DNA of 44,959 bases from CAYNSX01 sp964400165 (GTDB lineage Bacteria > Armatimonadota > Hebobacteria > CAYNSX01), in assembly GCA_964400165.1 (NCBI GenBank), contig CAYNSX010000018.1, forward strand, positions 1 to 44,959. Reading direction: 5' to 3'. A model generated the notes under the pieces. That model was not told the DNA's origin. It saw nothing but the letters and a program-made list of their open reading frames with translations, and did not search any database. Both the position numbers and the translations under genes were made by a program. How positions within the stretch are numbered: the first letter of the stretch is position 1; each line of letters starts with the position of its first letter. Positions 13,131 to 21,141 of the stretch are shown here, piece by piece.

Positions 13131-13445
13131 TCACCGGCGCACTGGGCCGCCCGGCAGCGGGACGGGCTGGTCGAGTTGCCCCGCTAAATCGAAATCCTTG
13201 TCGCTGATGCCGCCGGCGCTGTGGGTGGAGAGCGTCACGGTCACCGTCCGAAACTGGATGAGCAACTCCGGGTGATGATTGGCCCGCTCCGCCAGGTCGG
13301 CGGCGCGATTGACGAACTCCATCGCCGCGGCGAAATCGCGGAACTTGTAGGCCTTCACCAGCGCCTCGCCCTTCCGCTCCCAGCCGGCGAGTCCGGCGAG
13401 GCGGAAGGTGATAGTGCCGTCGTTGACGCGCTCGGGACCGGCCAT
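13131..13445 (-). CDS. 4a-hydroxytetrahydrobiopterin dehydratase (pterin carbinolamine dehydratase)
   Basis: 104 residues, the usual length. The family motif NHHPELLIQF (EHHP-type active-site histidines) is at about residues 56-65, preceded by YKFRDFAAAMEFVNRAADLA and followed by VTVTLSTHSAGGISDKDFDLA. The enzyme dehydrates 4a-carbinolamine pterins formed by aromatic amino acid hydroxylases or other pterin chemistry. It starts 2 bp after hpt and is read from the guaB3-guaA-hpt unit. Confidence 0.92.
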   Translation of the reverse strand: MAGPERVNDGTITFRLAGLAGWERKGEALVKAYKFRDFAAAMEFVNRAADLAERANHHPELLIQFRTVTVTLSTHSAGGISDKDFDLAGQLDQPVPLPGGPVRR

Positions 13446-13447
13446 CG

Positions 13448-14041
13448 TCAGGCCCCCGGCTCGTCGGGGGGCGTCTCGCGCCCGCCGTAGATCTCGGGCT
13501 TGAGCACGCCGACGAAGGGCAAGTTGCGGTAGCGCTGGGCGTAATCGAGGCCGTAGCCGACAACGAACTCGTCCGGCACCTCGAAGCCGACATAGTCGGG
13601 CCGGATGTCGATCTTGTGCCGGGTGGGCTTGTTGAGGAAGGCCACCACCTTGACGCTGGCAGCGTTGCGGCTGCGCAGCATTTCGACCAGGTAATTGAGC
13701 GTCAAGCCGGTGTCCACGATGTCCTCGACGATGAGGACATATTTGCTTTCGACGCTGTCGTCGAGGTCCTTGAGGATGCGCACGACGCCGGACGAGCGGG
13801 TGTGCGGCCCATACGAAGAAATGGCGACGAAATCGACCGCGTGCGGGATGCTGATCTGGCGGATGAGGTCGCCCAGGAACACGACAGCGCCCCGCAAGAC
13901 GCAGACCAGGACGAGTTCCTTGCCGGCGTAATCGCGGGAGATTTCGGCGCCGAGGTCCCGGACCCGCTGCGCGACCTGGTCCTCGGTGACGAGCACTTCG
14001 CGGATGTCGTCGAGCATATTGCGCGTGGCGAGTTCCAGCAT
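13448..14041 (-). CDS. hpt: Hypoxanthine phosphoribosyltransferase
   Basis: 197 residues. LVLVCVLRGAVVFLGDLIR is near residues 43-61 and the PRPP-binding loop is VLIVEDIVDTGLTLNYL (about 103-119), then PDYVGFEVPDEFVVGYGLDY. It salvages hypoxanthine and guanine to IMP and GMP with PRPP. It lies 32 bp after guaA, so salvage and synthesis of GMP are encoded together. Confidence 0.95.
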   Translation of the reverse strand: MLELATRNMLDDIREVLVTEDQVAQRVRDLGAEISRDYAGKELVLVCVLRGAVVFLGDLIRQISIPHAVDFVAISSYGPHTRSSGVVRILKDLDDSVESKYVLIVEDIVDTGLTLNYLVEMLRSRNAASVKVVAFLNKPTRHKIDIRPDYVGFEVPDEFVVGYGLDYAQRYRNLPFVGVLKPEIYGGRETPPDEPGA

Positions 14042-14073
14042 GGAGTGCCTCTGACCCCTCCCCTACCCCGCGG

Positions 14074-15660
14074 TCATTCCCATTCGATCGTGGCCGGCGG
14101 CTTGGAACTTATATCATACGCCACCCGGTTGACGCCAGGCACTTCGTTGATGATGCGACTGCTGATGCGCTCGAGCGCCTCGTAGGGCAGGCGCGCCCAG
14201 TCGGCGGTCATGCCGTCGTTGCTGGTGACGGCGCGGACGATGATGGTGTCGGTGTAGGTGCGCTGGTCGCCCATCACACCGACGCTTTGCACATTCGGCA
14301 GCACCGCGAAGGCCTGCCAGAGGCGGCGATACCAGCCGGCCTTCACGATTTCATCGAGCACTATAAAGTCGGCTTCGCGCAGGATGTCTATGCGCTCCTT
14401 CGAGATCTCTCCGAGGACGCGGATGGCCAGCCCCGGCCCGGGGAACGGCTGGCGCCAGGTGATGGACTCGGGTAGGCCGAGTTGCCGGGCGACCTCGCGG
14501 GCTTCGTCCTTGAACAGGTTGCGCAGCGGCTCGATGAGGCGCAGGTTCATCTTTTCGGGCAAGCCGCCGACATTGTGGTGGGTCTTGATGACGGCGGCGG
14601 AACCGGTGCCGCTCTCGATGACATCGGGGTAGAGCGTGCCCTGCGCCAGAAACTCGACCTCGCCGATCTTGCGGGCTTCTTCTTCAAAGACGGCGACGAA
14701 TTCGTTGCCGATGATGCGGCGTTTGGCCTCGGGGTCGGTGACGCCGCGCAGCGCCCGCAGGAAGCGGTCGGTGGCGTCAATCGGAATCAGGTGCGATTCA
14801 TAGCGGTCGCGGAAAGTGCTGGTGACCTCGCTGGGCTCGCCCTTCCGCATTAAGCCGTGGTCGACGAAAATGCAGTACAACTGGTCGCCGACGGCCTTCG
14901 AGACCAGCGCGGCGGTCGTCGCGGAATCGATGCCGCCCGACAGCCCACAGACCACTTGCGCTCCCCCCACTCCCTCGCGGATGACATCAATCGTGTCGCT
15001 GACGAACGACTCCATCGTCCACAGCCCTTGGCAGCCGCAGCCGTCCTTGAGGAAACTGTGAATGAGGTCGGAGCCCCAGGGCGTGTGCACAACCTCGGGA
15101 TGGAATTGCACGCCGTAGAGGCCGCGAGCGCGGTCCGACATCGCGGCGACGGGCGTGTTGGCGGTGCGAGCGGTCACGGTGAAGCCGGGCGGCGCTTCTT
15201 CGACGAGGTCGCCGTGGCTCATCCAGCAAATCAGACTGGGGTTGAGGCCGCGGAAGAGATCGCTGCCGTCGAGGACTTCCAGTTCGGTCTTTCCGTACTC
15301 CCGCTGCTCGCCGCCGCGGACGACGCCGCCGAGTTCCCGCGCCAATAACTGCATCCCGTAACAAATGCCGAGGATCGGAACGCCGAGCGAAAAAACTTTG
15401 GGGTCGACGCGCATCGCGCCCGGCTCGTAGACGCTGCGCGGGCCGCCGGACATCACGATGCCCTTGAGGCCCATCGCTTTCAACTCCGCGACGGGCGTCT
15501 CGTGTGACAGGATTTCGCAGTAAACATGGGCTTCGCGGATGCGGCGGGCGATGAGCTGGCTGTATTGCGCGCCGAAGTCGAGCACCGCCACCATCTCGTC
15601 CGGGCGAGTCGCCGCCGTCAGGGGGGCGGTCAGAATCTCGCGCGTGGAAACGGCGCTCAT
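14074..15660 (-). CDS. guaA: GMP synthase (glutamine-hydrolysing)
   Basis: 528 residues. The class I glutaminase domain (residues 20-210) has the catalytic cysteine in LGICYGMQLLA and FHPEVVHT for the His-Glu pair; the ATP pyrophosphatase domain has the PP-loop VVCGLSGGIDSATTAALVSK, and the dimerisation domain ends with VNRVAYDISSKPPATIEWE, the standard C-terminus. It converts XMP to GMP. The ATG overlaps the stop of guaB3 by 4 bp (ATGA), so the two are translated together. Confidence 0.98.
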   Translation of the reverse strand: MSAVSTREILTAPLTAATRPDEMVAVLDFGAQYSQLIARRIREAHVYCEILSHETPVAELKAMGLKGIVMSGGPRSVYEPGAMRVDPKVFSLGVPILGICYGMQLLARELGGVVRGGEQREYGKTELEVLDGSDLFRGLNPSLICWMSHGDLVEEAPPGFTVTARTANTPVAAMSDRARGLYGVQFHPEVVHTPWGSDLIHSFLKDGCGCQGLWTMESFVSDTIDVIREGVGGAQVVCGLSGGIDSATTAALVSKAVGDQLYCIFVDHGLMRKGEPSEVTSTFRDRYESHLIPIDATDRFLRALRGVTDPEAKRRIIGNEFVAVFEEEARKIGEVEFLAQGTLYPDVIESGTGSAAVIKTHHNVGGLPEKMNLRLIEPLRNLFKDEAREVARQLGLPESITWRQPFPGPGLAIRVLGEISKERIDILREADFIVLDEIVKAGWYRRLWQAFAVLPNVQSVGVMGDQRTYTDTIIVRAVTSNDGMTADWARLPYEALERISSRIINEVPGVNRVAYDISSKPPATIEWE

Positions 15661-16847
15661 CCGGAGCGCTGGAAGTGCTTTCCTTCGGTCGCCAGCGCCG
15701 GTGCGATGACCAATTCGACTTGCTGCATCTCTTCAATGGTGGCGGCGCCGCAAGTGGCCATCCCCAGGCGCAGGGCGCCCATCAGGTTGTGCGTGCCGTC
15801 GTCGCGGTGCGCCGGGCCGGTGAGGATGGTCGCCAGCGAGGCGCTGCTCTTCACTTTGATGCGCGTGCCGCGCGGGAGCGCCGGGTCGGGCGTGGACATC
15901 CCCCATTGATAGCCGCGCCCGGGCGCTTCGGCGGCGCCGGCGAGCGGCGAACCGATCATGATGGCGTCGGCGCCGGCCGCGAAGGCCTTGCAGACATCGC
16001 CGCCGGTGCGGATGCCGCCGTCGGCGATGATGCTCACCCGCCGGCCCGACCGCACTTCAAAGTCCTCGCGGGCGGCGGTGCAATCGGCGATGGCCGTGAC
16101 TTGCGGGACTCCGATGCCGAGTACCTGCCGCGTCGTGCAGGCGGCGCCTGGGCCGACGCCGACGAGCAGGCCATCGGCGCCGATGTCCATCAGGTCGAGC
16201 GCGGCCTCGTAAGCGACGCAGTTACCGATGACCAGCGGACACTCGAGGCGTCCGCGCAGGCGGCGGAAATCGAGCGGCGAGTAATCCTTCGATTTGTGGC
16301 GGACGGTGGTGACGGTCGCTTGAATGATGAAGACATCGGCGCCGGCGCGGCCGAGAATGTCGGCGCAACGCTCGGCGTAGGCGGGCGGTGTCGCCACCGC
16401 CACCGGCGCGCCGGCGGCGCGCAATTCGGCGACGCGCTGCGCGACCAGGTCATCGCGCACCGGCTGGCTGTAGACCTGTTGAATGACGCCGACCGAGTCG
16501 GCGTCGCTCGCCTCGACGATGCGGGCGATCGCCGCGGCCGGGTCGTCATAGCGTGTGTTGACGCCGACGAGATTGAGCACACCGAGCGACCCGAGACGGG
16601 CCAGCAGTGCCGCAGATTCGATACTGACAACCGCGTCCATCGCCGAGGCGAGGACAGGGAGCGGGCGGCGCAGGCCGCCGAGCGACCAGGACAAGTCAAC
16701 GAGAGCGGGGTCGACGGTGACGGCGCCCGGGACCAGCGCGACTTCATCGAAGCCATACACGCGGCGGACGGCACGGCCACGACCGAGCATTTCGGTGTGT
16801 TCCGGGCCGAACACTTCGGGCGAATCCACCGTCAGGGAACTTGCCAT
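15657..16847 (-). CDS. GuaB3-type IMP dehydrogenase family protein
   Basis: 396 residues from ATG 16845-16847. It is the TIM-barrel of the IMPDH/GMPR family without the CBS pair: LPVLASAMDAVVS near the start, DVFIIQATVTTVRHKSKDYS, GADGLLVGVGPGAACTTRQV with the active-site cysteine, VSIIADGGIRTGGDVCKA and DAIMIGSPLAGAAEAPGRGY. The C-terminal half keeps LRLGMATCGAATIEEMQQVE, as in GuaB3 proteins of Actinobacteria and cyanobacteria. Overlap with guaA suggests IMP to XMP oxidation for GMP synthesis, but GuaB3 activity is less well proven than GuaB. Confidence 0.88.
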   Translation of the reverse strand: MASSLTVDSPEVFGPEHTEMLGRGRAVRRVYGFDEVALVPGAVTVDPALVDLSWSLGGLRRPLPVLASAMDAVVSIESAALLARLGSLGVLNLVGVNTRYDDPAAAIARIVEASDADSVGVIQQVYSQPVRDDLVAQRVAELRAAGAPVAVATPPAYAERCADILGRAGADVFIIQATVTTVRHKSKDYSPLDFRRLRGRLECPLVIGNCVAYEAALDLMDIGADGLLVGVGPGAACTTRQVLGIGVPQVTAIADCTAAREDFEVRSGRRVSIIADGGIRTGGDVCKAFAAGADAIMIGSPLAGAAEAPGRGYQWGMSTPDPALPRGTRIKVKSSASLATILTGPAHRDDGTHNLMGALRLGMATCGAATIEEMQQVELVIAPALATEGKHFQRSG

Positions 16848-16895
16848 TTCCGGGTCACCATGAGGTCTCACGGGGCCAGCCGACCGAGTTGCGGC

Positions 16896-16924
16896 ATTAT
16901 AGCCACGCGCCCTGCGCCCGTCAA
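16896..16924 (-). promoter_or_regulatory. Consensus promoter of the guaB3-guaA-hpt unit
   Basis: On the minus strand TTGACG (16919-16924), a 17-bp spacer and TATAAT (16896-16901) form the best promoter in the window. The leader to guaB3 would be about 40 nt. Confidence 0.8.
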
Positions 16925-17152
16925 AGCCGTCGTCCACATGGACTGTTCATTGCAGCAGCCCCCGCTCATCCGTCCTCACCCCCTGACCCCCTCGGCAGTG
17001 CTCGGGGTAAACCCCTCTCCCGATCTGGGGGAGGGGGAACCAACTGAAGTCGCGTTCTCGGTTCCCTCTCCCTGTGCGGGAGAGGGTGGCCCACGACGCC
17101 CGCAAAGCGGGCGAGCGGGCCGGGTGAGGACGGCGCCTAAGAGCCGTCATGC
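16925..17152. repeat. Composite palindromic repeat with CCGTCCTCACCC ends in opposite orientation
   Basis: CCGTCCTCACCCC (about 16972) and GGGTGAGGACGG (about 17121-17132) bracket about 160 bp containing two inner palindromes, CCTCTCCCGATCTGGGGGAGG and CCCTCTCCCTGTGCGGGAGAGGG, plus GCCCGC/GCGGGC. The whole looks like a single element with inverted ends or two head-to-head copies. Confidence 0.7.
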
Positions 17153-17731
17153 CTAAGCCAGCAATCCTCTCTCCCGCAGGAACGCCGCCAGTTTGGCGAA
17201 ATCGTCGAAGAGCGTCTGGCGCTTACTGCCGTCGTGCAGCGCCGCAGCCGGGTGGAACAGCGGGAAATAGGTCAGCCCGCCGTGCTCCATCCGCTGGCCG
17301 TGCACCTGCGAAATGGATGCCTTGATGGGCAACAGCGAAGTCATGGCATGCCGCCCGAGCGGGCAGATGATGGCCGGGCTGATCAGGGCGATTTGGGCGT
17401 CGAGCCACTCCCGGCAGGCGGCGATTTCGTCGGGCTCTGGGTCGCGATTACCCGGCGGGCGGCACTTCACGACATTGGTGATGAAGACGCTCCCGCGGTC
17501 GAGGCCGATGGAGGCGAGCAGTTCATCGAGCAAGTGCCCGGCGGCGCCGACAAACGGCTCACCGCGGCGGTCCTCCTGCTCGCCGGGTCCTTCGCCGATG
17601 AAGAGGACGCGGGCGGTGTGCGGGCCGGTGCCGGGGACGGCGTTGGTGCGCTTCTCGTGCAGGCGGCACTGCGTGCAGCCCCGGACGCCCGCGGCCACTT
17701 CCGCCAGCAGGGCCGCGGCCTCGTCGCTCAC
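17153..17731 (-). CDS. Family 4 uracil-DNA glycosylase, iron-sulfur type
   Basis: 192 residues from GTG 17729-17731. The four cluster cysteines are in GCTQCRLHEKR, NVVKCRPPGNR and EIAACREWL. Active-site motifs are FIGEGPGEQEDRRGEPFVGAAG (near residues 45-66) and YFPLFHPAAALHD. UDGa enzymes remove uracil from deaminated DNA. The GTG overlaps the dapA stop by 4 bp, so a repair gene is coupled to lysine synthesis here, probably just by position. Confidence 0.92.
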   Translation of the reverse strand: MSDEAAALLAEVAAGVRGCTQCRLHEKRTNAVPGTGPHTARVLFIGEGPGEQEDRRGEPFVGAAGHLLDELLASIGLDRGSVFITNVVKCRPPGNRDPEPDEIAACREWLDAQIALISPAIICPLGRHAMTSLLPIKASISQVHGQRMEHGGLTYFPLFHPAAALHDGSKRQTLFDDFAKLAAFLRERGLLA

Positions 17732-18621
17732 GCCGCGGCGACCGCCAGGCCGAGTTCGGCGAGCACCGTTCGCAGCCGCGCCCGGCAGGCGCCGCTGGCG
17801 GGCACCAGCGGCAATTTCGGCTCGCCGACGGCGTAGCCAAGCATTTCGAGTGCCGCCTTCAGCGGCGCCGGGCTGGGCTCCGTGAACAGCACGCGGGCCA
17901 GCGGCAGCAGGCGGTAGTGCAGCGCCCGCGCCTCGTCCCAGTGGCCGTCCTCGCACAGGCGCACCAGTCGCACCCACTCGGGCGCGGCGATGTGGGCGCT
18001 GGCAGCGATGGTGCCAACGCCGCCGAGCGCCAGCGTCGGGTAGACCATGTGGTCGTCGCCGGCGAGCACCGCGAAATCGTTGGTGCGGGCGATCACATCC
18101 ATCACCATATTCGGGTCGCCGCTGGCCTCTTTGACGCCGGCGATGTTCGGGAGTTTGGCCAGGCGGGCAATGGTGTCGGCGTCGATGTTCACGCCGGTGC
18201 GCTTCGGGATGTTGTAAAGAATGATGGGCAAGTCGGTGCTTTCGGCGACGGCCTTGAAATGCGCGTAGAGGCCCTCCTGGTTCGGGCGGTTGTAATAGGG
18301 CGCCACGACGAGCAGTGCATTCGCCCCCGCCTCCTGCGCCTCGCGGCTGTGGCGGACGGCGGTCTCCGTGTTGTTGGAGCCGGTGCCGGCGATGACGAGG
18401 CCGCGGTCGCCCACGACCTGCACGCAAGTCTCAATCACCTCGCGCCGGTCGTCCTCGGAGAGGACGGGCGATTCGCCGGTCGTCCCGCATGGCACCAACC
18501 CGGCGACGCCGTCGTTGAGCAGGTCCACCGCCAGTTTTTCGAGGACGGGCGTGTTCACCCGGCCGTCGTGAAAGGGCGTGATGAGCGGGATGAATACTCC
18601 GCGGAAGTCATCGGCGGTCAT
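17728..18621 (-). CDS. dapA: 4-hydroxy-tetrahydrodipicolinate synthase
   Basis: 297 residues, normal length. TIM-barrel aldolase with GLVPCGTTGESPVLSEDDR (residues about 41-59), APYYNRPNQEGLYAHF, the catalytic tyrosine in ILYNIPKRTG and the Schiff-base lysine in IAGVKEASGDPN. It condenses pyruvate with aspartate semialdehyde, the product of asd upstream in this cluster. Its start overlaps the end of lysC by 14 bp. Confidence 0.97.
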   Translation of the reverse strand: MTADDFRGVFIPLITPFHDGRVNTPVLEKLAVDLLNDGVAGLVPCGTTGESPVLSEDDRREVIETCVQVVGDRGLVIAGTGSNNTETAVRHSREAQEAGANALLVVAPYYNRPNQEGLYAHFKAVAESTDLPIILYNIPKRTGVNIDADTIARLAKLPNIAGVKEASGDPNMVMDVIARTNDFAVLAGDDHMVYPTLALGGVGTIAASAHIAAPEWVRLVRLCEDGHWDEARALHYRLLPLARVLFTEPSPAPLKAALEMLGYAVGEPKLPLVPASGACRARLRTVLAELGLAVAAA

Positions 18622-19927
18622 AGGCCTTCTCTTTCATGGGCTGCTTGCCACGCACGAACGCCTCGTGCAGCAACCCCACCGTCCGGACGCGTTCGCCTTC
18701 GGGCACCAGCACGCGCACCGACAAGTCACTCGATTCGAGCGCCGGCACCGGCGTCCCTGTGGACGCCAGCGCCTTGCGCACCGCGTCGACCAGCGCCCGC
18801 GGCCGGCCGCGCAGCCCCTCGCCGACCAGCGTCACCAGCGCCACCGCCTCGTCCCAGGCCCGGCAGGCGATGCCGGTGCCCTCGAAGGCCTCGGCGACGA
18901 GCGCCGTCGTGTCACGGTACTGCTCCCGGCGCACGGCGAAGGCGACGCCTTCGTCGCCGGGCAGGAAGAGCGGCAGCACCCCCCGCTCCTCCCACAGCCA
19001 GGCATGCACCCAGCCGCGCAGCTCGCGCTCGCGGGCCGCAATGCCCGAGCGTGGCGTGAGTGTGAAGCAGGCCAAATTTGAAAGGTCGAGCACGGCCGCC
19101 GCTTCGCCGAGCGCGGCTTCGCGGCGCGGGACGATGCGCGTCTCCTCGGCAACAGCCGGGTCGACTGCCCGGAAGACGAGCGGCAGGTCGCCTTCGCGGG
19201 CGGCCTGCGCGGCCTCGAACTGAAAGACGCGCGAGCAGTAGCGGGCAACCTCTTCGAGTTCGGCGTGGGTCAATTCGGGGATGAGGTCAGTCGTGACGCC
19301 GTCGGGGACGCTGCGCGGGTCGGCGGTGCGGATGCCCGGTGTCTCCTTGTAGAACTCGACCCCGGCGATCGACACCTCACCCAGCGCGGGCAGCGGCGAG
19401 CGCTGCCGCAGCCAGAGCGCCAGCGCGACGGCCGTGTAGTCGCTGCCGCCTTCGCCGAGCGTCGTCACTTCGTGGTCCACTTCGCTCACACCCTGGAAGC
19501 CGGTGACGCAAGGCACCTCGCCTGCGCTCAAGCACTCGGCGATGCGGTCCGCCTTCAGCAGCGTGACGCGCGCCTTGCCGAAGCGCCGGGTGGTGAGGAT
19601 GCCCGCCTGACCGCCGGTGAGCGCCACCGCCGGCACGCCGCGCGCCGCCAGCAGGTGCGCCATCCGCACCGCGGCGATGATTTCGCCGCAGGCCATCATC
19701 AGGTCGAGGGCGCGCGGTTCGATGTCGGGGCTGATGTCGGTGAGGAGTTGCACCAGCGCCGCGGTCGAGTACGGCTGCCCCTTGCGCCCCAGCGCGGAGA
19801 CGACGACGACCGGTTGCAGTCCGGCGGCGCGGGCCTGCAGGACGCGCTCGACGCTGTGCGCGGCAGCGTCTGTCGTGTCGAGGCAGCGCCCGCCGAACTT
19901 CTGCACGACGAGCGGGACCGCGCTCAT
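18608..19927 (-). CDS. lysC: Aspartate kinase (divergent)
   Basis: 439 residues. The kinase domain has VVQKFGGRCLDTTDAA at the start (the usual KFGGTS is GGRC here), VVVVSALGRKGQPYSTAALV, LDLMMACGEIIAAVRMAHLL and TLGEGGSDYTAVALA. The C-terminal part is about 160 residues and should hold paired ACT domains, but usual motifs are weak apart from VALVTLVGEGLRGRPRALVD, which resembles the second ACT. It phosphorylates aspartate in lysine, threonine and methionine synthesis. Its ATG overlaps the asd stop by 4 bp. The unusual P-loop-like motif makes feedback behaviour hard to predict. Confidence 0.9.
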   Translation of the reverse strand: MSAVPLVVQKFGGRCLDTTDAAAHSVERVLQARAAGLQPVVVVSALGRKGQPYSTAALVQLLTDISPDIEPRALDLMMACGEIIAAVRMAHLLAARGVPAVALTGGQAGILTTRRFGKARVTLLKADRIAECLSAGEVPCVTGFQGVSEVDHEVTTLGEGGSDYTAVALALWLRQRSPLPALGEVSIAGVEFYKETPGIRTADPRSVPDGVTTDLIPELTHAELEEVARYCSRVFQFEAAQAAREGDLPLVFRAVDPAVAEETRIVPRREAALGEAAAVLDLSNLACFTLTPRSGIAARERELRGWVHAWLWEERGVLPLFLPGDEGVAFAVRREQYRDTTALVAEAFEGTGIACRAWDEAVALVTLVGEGLRGRPRALVDAVRKALASTGTPVPALESSDLSVRVLVPEGERVRTVGLLHEAFVRGKQPMKEKAYDRR

Positions 19928-20949
19928 CGCGGCAGCAGGCCCCGAGCCAGCAGCGTCTCGGCGATTTGGATGGCGTTGAGCGCGGCGCCCTTGCGCAGGT
20001 TGTCGCAGGCGCTCCACAGCCAGAGGCCGTGCGCGACGCTGTCGTCGCGGCGCAAACGGCCCACCCAGACCGCGTCGGTGCCGTCGGCCATCCGCGGTGA
20101 CGGGAAATCGTCGGTGACCTGCAAGCCAGGGAACGACGCCAGCGCCGCGCGCGCCGCGTCGGGCGACACCGGCCGCTCGAATTCGATGTTGACCGCCTGC
20201 GCGTGGGCGTTCGGCACCGGCACGCGGGTTGTATTGATGGCGATCGGCAGCAGCGGCGCGCCCAGCACTTTGCGCGTCTCGGCGACAACCTTCACTTCCT
20301 CGCGCGTGTGGCCGCCCTCGACGACCGGCCAATCGCAGGCGAGGTTGCCGAGGATGGGCTCGGCGAACGGCGAGCCGTCGGGCAGCGCTTCGCCGGTCAC
20401 CACCGCGCGCGCTTCGGCGTCGAGGCGTTCGAGCGCCGCCCTCCCCTTCCCCGACACGGACTGGTAAGTGCTGCACACCACGCGGCGGATGGGCGCCAGG
20501 TTCGCCAGCGGCGCCAGCACCATCGCCAGTTGAATGGCGGAGCAATTCGGGCTGGCGATCATTCCCTTGTGGCGGGCGAGCGTGTCGGCGTTGATTTCGG
20601 GCACCACTAGCGGCACCGCCGGCTCCATTCGGAACGCGTCGCCGTTGTCGATGACGACCGCGCCGCGCTCGACGGCGATCGGGCCGAAGTGATTATCCTT
20701 GTCCTCGCCGCCGGCGAAGAAGGCGACATCCAGCCCGTCGAATGCCTCGGGCGTCACTTCCGCGACCGAAAAAGTGTCGCCGTTCAGCGACACGCGGCGC
20801 GCGGTGCGCGCCAGAACGCGCAGCCGACCGGCGGGCACGCCCCGCTCGCGCAGCAGCGCAATCATCAGTTGCCCGACGGCGCCGACGCCGACGACAGCCG
20901 TCTTCAGCGAGCCGAGGGTTTCCGTCCGTGCTGCCGCGCCGGTGGCCAT
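19924..20949 (-). CDS. asd: Aspartate-semialdehyde dehydrogenase
   Basis: 341 residues from ATG 20947-20949, chosen for GGAG seven bases upstream; a GTG further up would add 20 residues. N-terminal NADP fold TAVVGVGAVGQLMIALLRER, AFFAGGEDKDNHFGP, the catalytic cysteine in MIASPNCSAIQLAMVLAPL (residues about 125-143), and INTTRVPVPNAHAQAVNIEF. It reduces aspartyl phosphate to the semialdehyde, feeding dapA in the same overlapping gene set (asd-lysC-dapA-udg). Confidence 0.95.
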   Translation of the reverse strand: MATGAAARTETLGSLKTAVVGVGAVGQLMIALLRERGVPAGRLRVLARTARRVSLNGDTFSVAEVTPEAFDGLDVAFFAGGEDKDNHFGPIAVERGAVVIDNGDAFRMEPAVPLVVPEINADTLARHKGMIASPNCSAIQLAMVLAPLANLAPIRRVVCSTYQSVSGKGRAALERLDAEARAVVTGEALPDGSPFAEPILGNLACDWPVVEGGHTREEVKVVAETRKVLGAPLLPIAINTTRVPVPNAHAQAVNIEFERPVSPDAARAALASFPGLQVTDDFPSPRMADGTDAVWVGRLRRDDSVAHGLWLWSACDNLRKGAALNAIQIAETLLARGLLPR

Positions 20950-20965
20950 TGCAGTCTCCGCCGCG

Positions 20966-20974
20966 ATGGTAGCA
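20966..20974 (-). promoter_or_regulatory. Extended -10 promoter (TGCTACCAT) for the asd-lysC-dapA unit
   Basis: On the minus strand TGCTACCAT ends about 16 bp before the asd ATG, with GGAG between. No -35 match. Confidence 0.4.
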
Positions 20975-21141
20975 GGGGCGGGAGGGGAGTCAACGAGGGG
21001 AACTACCACAATGAGGAAATGAGGAAACGAGGAAACGAGGGTTTACGAAAGCGGCGGCAGGCAAGTTGCCTGCCCTCTGAAAGACTGTAGGAGCCGCATT
21101 CCTGCGGCGACTGTGTGTGGGTCGGGGCAAGAATGCCCCTC
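20975..21141. repeat. Intergenic hairpins, GTAGGAG/CTCCTAC type
   Basis: GGCAGGCAAGTTGCCTGCC (21058-21076) is a relative of the hairpin at 9960. Then GTAGGAGCCGCATTCCTGCGGC (from about 21087) and GGGCAAGAATGCCCCTCCTAC (to about 21145) form outer inverted ends GTAGGAG/CTCCTAC around two inner hairpins. The right end reaches the stop codon of the M20 gene. Confidence 0.75.

Noticed and set aside
13087..13131. TTGACA as -35 of the rho promoter
   Set aside because: Only 11 bp from TATACT; the extended -10 alone is a better reading.
15675..17156. 493-codon open frame antisense to guaB3
   Set aside because: Runs through a proven gene, its promoter and repeats; composition is that of a reverse-complement shadow.
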